9,741 bases of DNA, from positions 1 to 9,741 of the forward strand of contig JARRMW010000069.1 in the NCBI GenBank assembly GCA_037385685.1, read 5' to 3'. The notes beneath the pieces are model-generated. The model was not told the DNA's origin. It was given only the letters and a program-made list of their open reading frames with translations, and ran no database searches. This document shows positions 7,001 to 9,741 of the stretch, piece after piece (position 1 is the first letter of the stretch; every line of letters begins with the position of its first letter). A program made the translations under genes and the position numbers. The stretch comes from Sva-25 sp037385685. GTDB taxonomy: Bacteria > Pseudomonadota > Gammaproteobacteria > Chromatiales > Chromatiaceae.

Positions 7001-7429
7001 ATGGTGAAAAGTCAAACCAGGTCGACATATTCTGCCGGGAGATTGCTGGCGGCAGCTGTCCTGCTCACTCTATCGGTCAGTGCGACTGCTCAGGAGGGTG
7101 AGGCGATGGAACCCCAGTTTCCACAGCAACAGACAGCCCGGGACCTGCTGCGGGCCTGCGCGTCAAGCCGCCTGACCGCGACCGGGAGGGAGCGCCGGCG
7201 TTATTGTGCCGGGTTCGTAAGCGGAGTGGAGGAGGCGATTCGTCTGCTGAATCTCAGCGGCAGATCGCGCTTCAGGCTCTGCACCCCTGAGGATGTCACC
7301 GCCTGGGCGCTTGCAGACGCCTTTGTCAGGTATGGCGCCAGCCACGAGGGGGAGCTCGATGACCCAGCCGCCTCGGTCGTGCATCATGCGCTGACACTCG
7401 CCTATCCCTGCGGCGACAGGGACGAATGA
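7001..7429 (+). CDS. Rap1a/Tai-family periplasmic protein
   Basis: The protein has 142 residues. ATG 7001 is chosen because GGGAG sits at 6991-6995 and a signal peptide follows directly (LLAAAVLLTLSVSATA|QE, cleavage after 30). The frame is open further left to 6866, but that extension has no signal-peptide character. The mature part has the four-cysteine pattern of the Rap1a/Tai group: LLRAC (Cys53), YCAGFVSGVEEAI (Cys69), LCTPEDVT (Cys94) and HHALTLAYPC (Cys137). Founding members neutralise Ssp-type amidase effectors of type VI secretion in the periplasm, but most family members are stand-alone proteins of unknown role. No amidase effector or type VI gene is in view, so an immunity function is not supported here. 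The last codons run into a GC-rich palindrome at 7431-7442. Confidence 0.75.
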   Translation: MVKSQTRSTYSAGRLLAAAVLLTLSVSATAQEGEAMEPQFPQQQTARDLLRACASSRLTATGRERRRYCAGFVSGVEEAIRLLNLSGRSRFRLCTPEDVTAWALADAFVRYGASHEGELDDPAASVVHHALTLAYPCGDRDE

Positions 7430-7430
7430 C

Positions 7431-7442
7431 GCCGGGCCCGGC
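7431..7442. repeat. 12-bp GC palindrome after the Rap1a-like stop
   Basis: GCCGGGCCCGGC is a perfect palindrome starting one base after the stop. It can form only a 4-bp stem with a 4-nt loop and has no T-tract, so terminator function is doubtful. Confidence 0.4.
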
Positions 7443-7519
7443 AGTCCCGAGAGGGCGTTACTTGCCGGCAGCTGTTAAGATGCATGCTCATTTCCTGATT
7501 CATTGCATTTCCGCGAACC

Positions 7520-9145
7520 ATGGAGACTCTGGCGACACTCTTTGCGTCTATCGACTATCACGATCCGGTCTGGATCGCGGTGGCCTACCTCTTCGGTTTC
7601 ATCGTCTGGCAGATAGGGCTTCCGCCGCTCGTCGGATTCCTGATCGCAGGCTACTTCCTCAACGCGCTGGGCGCCTCGGGCGGCGATTTTCTCAACAAGA
7701 TGGCCGATCTCGGCGTGACCTTGCTGCTGTTCACGATTGGCCTCAAGCTCAACGTCCGGCAACTCCTGCGTCCCGAGATCTGGGGTGTCGCGACGGCGCA
7801 CATGATGGCAACCGCACTCGGCATTGCTGGCATCATCCTGCTGCTGTCCGGGACTGGCCTGCCGCTGATGACCGGCATGGAGCCGTCCATCGCGCTGCTG
7901 GTCGGTTTTGCGCTCTCCTTCTCGAGCACAGTCTTTGCCGTCAAGGTCTTCGAGGAGAAGGGCGGCCTCGGGTCGCACTATGGCCGGGTCGCCATCGGCG
8001 TACTGATCGTGCAGGATATCGCCGCGGTCGTCTTTCTTGCGGCATCGACAGCCAAGGTTCCGTCGCCATGGGCTGCCGCCATCATCGTCGCGCTGATTCT
8101 CGCCAAGCCGCTACTCGTCGCGCTTCTGAAACGGGCCGGTCATGGCGAATTGCTGGTTCTTTTTGGCCTGGTGCTCGCGCTGGGCGGCTCGGCGCTGTTC
8201 GAGCTGGTCAGCCTCAAGGGCGATCTCGGCGCGCTCTTTTTCGGCGTATTGCTGGCGCACCATCCCAAGTCAAGTGAGCTAGCGAAGGCACTCCTGAGCC
8301 TGAAAGACCTCTTCCTGGTCGGATTTTTCCTGAGCATCGGCATGGCAGCGATGCCCACACTGCAAACGAGCCTGATGGCGACCTTTCTGCTCTTGCTGGT
8401 GCCGGTCAAGATCCTGCTCTTTTTCCTTCTCTTTACGCGCTTTCACCTGCGTGTGCGCACGGCGATGTTTTCGTCCCTGTCACTCGGCAACTTCAGCGAA
8501 TTCGGACTCATCGTCGCCGCCATCGCCGTCAGCAACCAGTGGCTGTCTTCCGACTGGCTGGCCGTCATCGCGCTCGCCGTTGTCTTGTCCTTCATCCTTG
8601 CCTCGCCACTGAACGTCTACAACAGTGCGATCTGCAGGCGTCTCTGTCACCGCCTGCAGAAAATCGAGCACGTGCAGCGGCTGCCGGGCGACGATCTGGT
8701 TCATCTCGGCACACATCGCGCACTCGTCTGCGGCATGGGCCGCATCGGTGGCGGCGCCTACGATCAGCTGCAGACAGTCTTCAGGGATGCCGTCATCGGG
8801 GTCGATTTTGACGAGGAGAAGATATCGCTCAACAGGAGCCACGGGCGCCACATCATTCGCGGCGATGCAGGCAACCCCGATTTCTGGCAGCGGGTCGAGC
8901 GCAAGGGCAACCAGCTCGAACTCGTGATGCTCTGCATGCCGAATCACGAGGCCAATGTCAATGCCGCCAGAGCCATTCGTGAGTGGGGCTACAAGGGCCA
9001 GATGACGGCCGTGACCAAGTTCAGCGACGAGCGCGAGTTGCTGCACAAGGCCGGCGTCGACTCTACCTTCAACATGTACGCCGAGGTCGGCACGGGCTTC
9101 GCCGAGCACAGTCTCAACAAACTCGGGCAGCGCGTGACAGGCTAG
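7520..9145 (+). CDS. KefB/YbaL-type monovalent cation:proton antiporter (CPA2) with NAD-binding RCK domain
   Basis: The protein has 541 residues. About 12 hydrophobic segments fill residues 15-380, with CPA2 marks LPPLVGFLIAGYFL, LLLFTIGLKL, ALSFSSTVFAVKVFEEKG and VAIGVLIVQDIAAVVF (the conserved Asp near 165 lies in the ion-binding core). A cytosolic RCK/TrkA-N domain begins about 398: RALVCGMGRIGGGAYDQL carries GxGxxG near 404-409, with the nucleotide-binding acid in VIGVDFDEE. The protein ends shortly after this domain with no TrkA-C part. The family exchanges K+ or Na+ for H+ across the inner membrane under nucleotide or thiol control, serving pH and ion balance. The start is the first ATG that keeps the N-terminal hydrophobic region; no clear Shine-Dalgarno precedes it. 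It is intact and higher in GC than the left third of the window. Exact substrate cannot be told. Confidence 0.92.
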   Translation: METLATLFASIDYHDPVWIAVAYLFGFIVWQIGLPPLVGFLIAGYFLNALGASGGDFLNKMADLGVTLLLFTIGLKLNVRQLLRPEIWGVATAHMMATALGIAGIILLLSGTGLPLMTGMEPSIALLVGFALSFSSTVFAVKVFEEKGGLGSHYGRVAIGVLIVQDIAAVVFLAASTAKVPSPWAAAIIVALILAKPLLVALLKRAGHGELLVLFGLVLALGGSALFELVSLKGDLGALFFGVLLAHHPKSSELAKALLSLKDLFLVGFFLSIGMAAMPTLQTSLMATFLLLLVPVKILLFFLLFTRFHLRVRTAMFSSLSLGNFSEFGLIVAAIAVSNQWLSSDWLAVIALAVVLSFILASPLNVYNSAICRRLCHRLQKIEHVQRLPGDDLVHLGTHRALVCGMGRIGGGAYDQLQTVFRDAVIGVDFDEEKISLNRSHGRHIIRGDAGNPDFWQRVERKGNQLELVMLCMPNHEANVNAARAIREWGYKGQMTAVTKFSDERELLHKAGVDSTFNMYAEVGTGFAEHSLNKLGQRVTG

Positions 9146-9182
9146 TGCGTGGATCGTTCCCGTCTGTGTCGCATGCATCGAC

Positions 9183-9196
9183 TTGATCTGTGTCAA
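9183..9196. promoter_or_regulatory. FNR/Anr-like box
   Basis: TTGAT-CTGT-GTCAA fits the FNR/Anr half-site layout TTGAT-N4-ATCAA with one departure (G for A), a variant often tolerated by Anr/Dnr proteins. It lies 37 nt after the antiporter stop and about 475 nt before cbbL, so its target is not obvious. Confidence 0.4.
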
Positions 9197-9246
9197 AAGG
9201 GGATGCAACGCTTGAAAAAGTCTGCACTCGTTTGTTGCCGGAATAG

Positions 9247-9420
9247 GGTAACATACTGCCGGTTGCGCTTTCCGGTGCTCACCAGATTGTCGAAGTTGCG
9301 AACACCGGCCCGGTTGCCAATGCGGATAGCTCCGTCAAGGCAGCGATGTTGCAATTGCCTGATCCACGATATAACGGGCAGCTGCAGCCTGAGCGAAAAA
9401 CTTTCATGAGACTGGCGTGA
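9247..9420 (+). pseudogene. Coding-like fragment without a start codon
   Basis: After TAG (9244-9246) a frame of 57 codons reads GNILPVALSGAHQIVEV, ANTGPVANADSSVKAAMLQ and LPDPRYNGQLQPERKTFMRL, stop at 9418-9420. Most early codons begin with G and the product looks protein-like, unlike the Arg/Cys-rich products of the other open frames here. The same frame also continues upstream of the TAG (SKGDATLEKV, TRLLPE) from a GTG at 9190. It may be the broken tail of a gene with an in-frame stop, or chance. The first internal ATG is at 9346. No family is recognised. Confidence 0.28.
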
Positions 9421-9539
9421 TTGTCTGAATACCGCCATCTCAACCTGATGGGTGGTGGGTGAGTCGGATGTCCCGGGCGGGACTGCACGGCTCTCCCCAA
9501 CTTGCAGTAACGAGAGGAGGAAAAATGGTGTTCTGATAA

Positions 9540-9561
9540 TGTATAGACTATAGTCTATGCA
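9540..9561. promoter_or_regulatory. 22-bp palindromic operator candidate upstream of cbbL
   Basis: The core ATAGACTATAGTCTAT (9543-9558) is a perfect 16-bp palindrome. The next pair mismatches (T/G) and two further pairs match (9540-9541 with 9560-9561). Its centre is about 118 nt before the cbbL start, a normal place for a cbb control site. It does not fit the LysR T-N11-A rule around its own centre, so CbbR is not clearly the ligand. Confidence 0.5.
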
Positions 9562-9668
9562 AATCGAAGATAACATTTATTGGAATCGCACCACCCTCTG
9601 TTTTTAAGCTTCGTCACCATCGACGGACTCTCACCGAATCGCTGAAACTCAACGCACAGGAGTAGAAC

Positions 9669-9741
9669 ATGGCCAAAGCATATGATGCAGGCGTAAAAGA
9701 ATACCGCGACATGTACTGGACCCCGGACTATGTTCCGCTGG
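9669..9741 (+). CDS. cbbL: Ribulose-1,5-bisphosphate carboxylase large subunit, form I (N-terminus only)
   Basis: AGGAG at 9658-9662 precedes ATG 9669 by 6 nt. The 24 visible codons read MAKAYDAGVKEYRDMYW and then TPDYVPL, the N-terminal signature of form I (IA-like) RuBisCO large subunit. The enzyme fixes CO2 onto ribulose-1,5-bisphosphate in the Calvin-Benson-Bassham cycle. The active-site regions lie beyond the window, and cbbS would be expected just downstream. The form (carboxysomal or free) cannot be decided from this piece, but the identification itself is strong. Confidence 0.93.
   Translation, partial: MAKAYDAGVKEYRDMYWTPDYVPL

Larger units (their letters stand above)
9146..9668. 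other. Leader/intergenic region upstream of cbbL
   Basis: The 523 nt between the antiporter stop and the RuBisCO start hold an FNR/Anr-like box (9183-9196), a coding-like remnant (9247-9420), a small hairpin GTCCC-GGGC-GGGAC (9470-9483), a perfect Shine-Dalgarno with a three-codon frame (9515-9536) and a 22-bp palindrome (9540-9561). No divergent cbbR, the usual LysR-type partner of cbb operons, is present. No confident -35/-10 pair was found, although TATAGT lies inside the palindrome (9549-9554). Confidence 0.6.

Noticed and set aside
6539..7015. 158-codon Cys-rich minus-strand frame
   Set aside because: Its start lies inside the Rap1a-like gene, no ribosome binding site is clear, and the product resembles no family. 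Kept only as a note in the region entry.
8480..9208. 242-codon minus-strand frame across the antiporter gene
   Set aside because: It is a GC-rich shadow of the RCK domain coding region, with no domain of its own.
9193..9576. 127-codon minus-strand frame in the cbbL leader
   Set aside because: It would begin past the palindrome and run through a more protein-like plus frame; no homology is recognised. A divergent cbbR was considered, but the product shows no LysR helix-turn-helix.
1..9741. CRISPR arrays, tRNA or rRNA genes, insertion sequences
   Set aside because: No regularly spaced direct repeats, cloverleaf-like segments, rRNA blocks or transposase motifs were seen on either strand.

Overview
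The window looks like a draft chromosomal segment of an autotrophic gammaproteobacterium. The right edge carries the first 24 codons of form I RuBisCO large subunit (cbbL, most like form IA). The other recognisable genes (an accessory SecA-like ATPase, an RND-type adaptor, a KefB-type antiporter and a Rap1a/Tai-family protein) are all common in Gammaproteobacteria. A run of N at 2664-2676 and several frame breaks in the left half show that the sequence is unfinished, decayed, or both.

Left third (1-3894, + strand): a tight three-gene cluster. It starts with the C-terminal part of an M50-peptidase-like membrane protein with a HlyD-type adaptor region. An 8-nt overlap leads into a short SecA-like ATPase, and 10 nt later comes a secreted periplasmic adaptor with signal peptide. 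A weak hairpin at 3960-3984 closes the unit. The combination suggests a dedicated export or envelope-remodelling machine; the cargo is not visible here. The SecA-like gene has lost about 44 codons including Walker A, with a frame change near 1480-1489. It is also interrupted by the N run, which can be explained as two contig ends that really overlap by 6 nt.

Middle (4065-6497): a small 8-stranded outer-membrane beta-barrel gene, frameshifted and apparently missing its first loop; a probable convergent minus-strand gene with one missing base (4605-4918); and an intact gene for an exported, very acidic beta-helix protein built from 27-residue repeats, followed by a good terminator.

Right (6498-9741): an ambiguous 500-nt stretch with an 11-bp inverted repeat, then a Rap1a/Tai-like periplasmic protein, a KefB/YbaL-type cation:proton antiporter, and a 523-nt leader of cbbL. 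The leader holds an FNR/Anr-like box, a coding-like remnant and a strong 22-bp palindrome.
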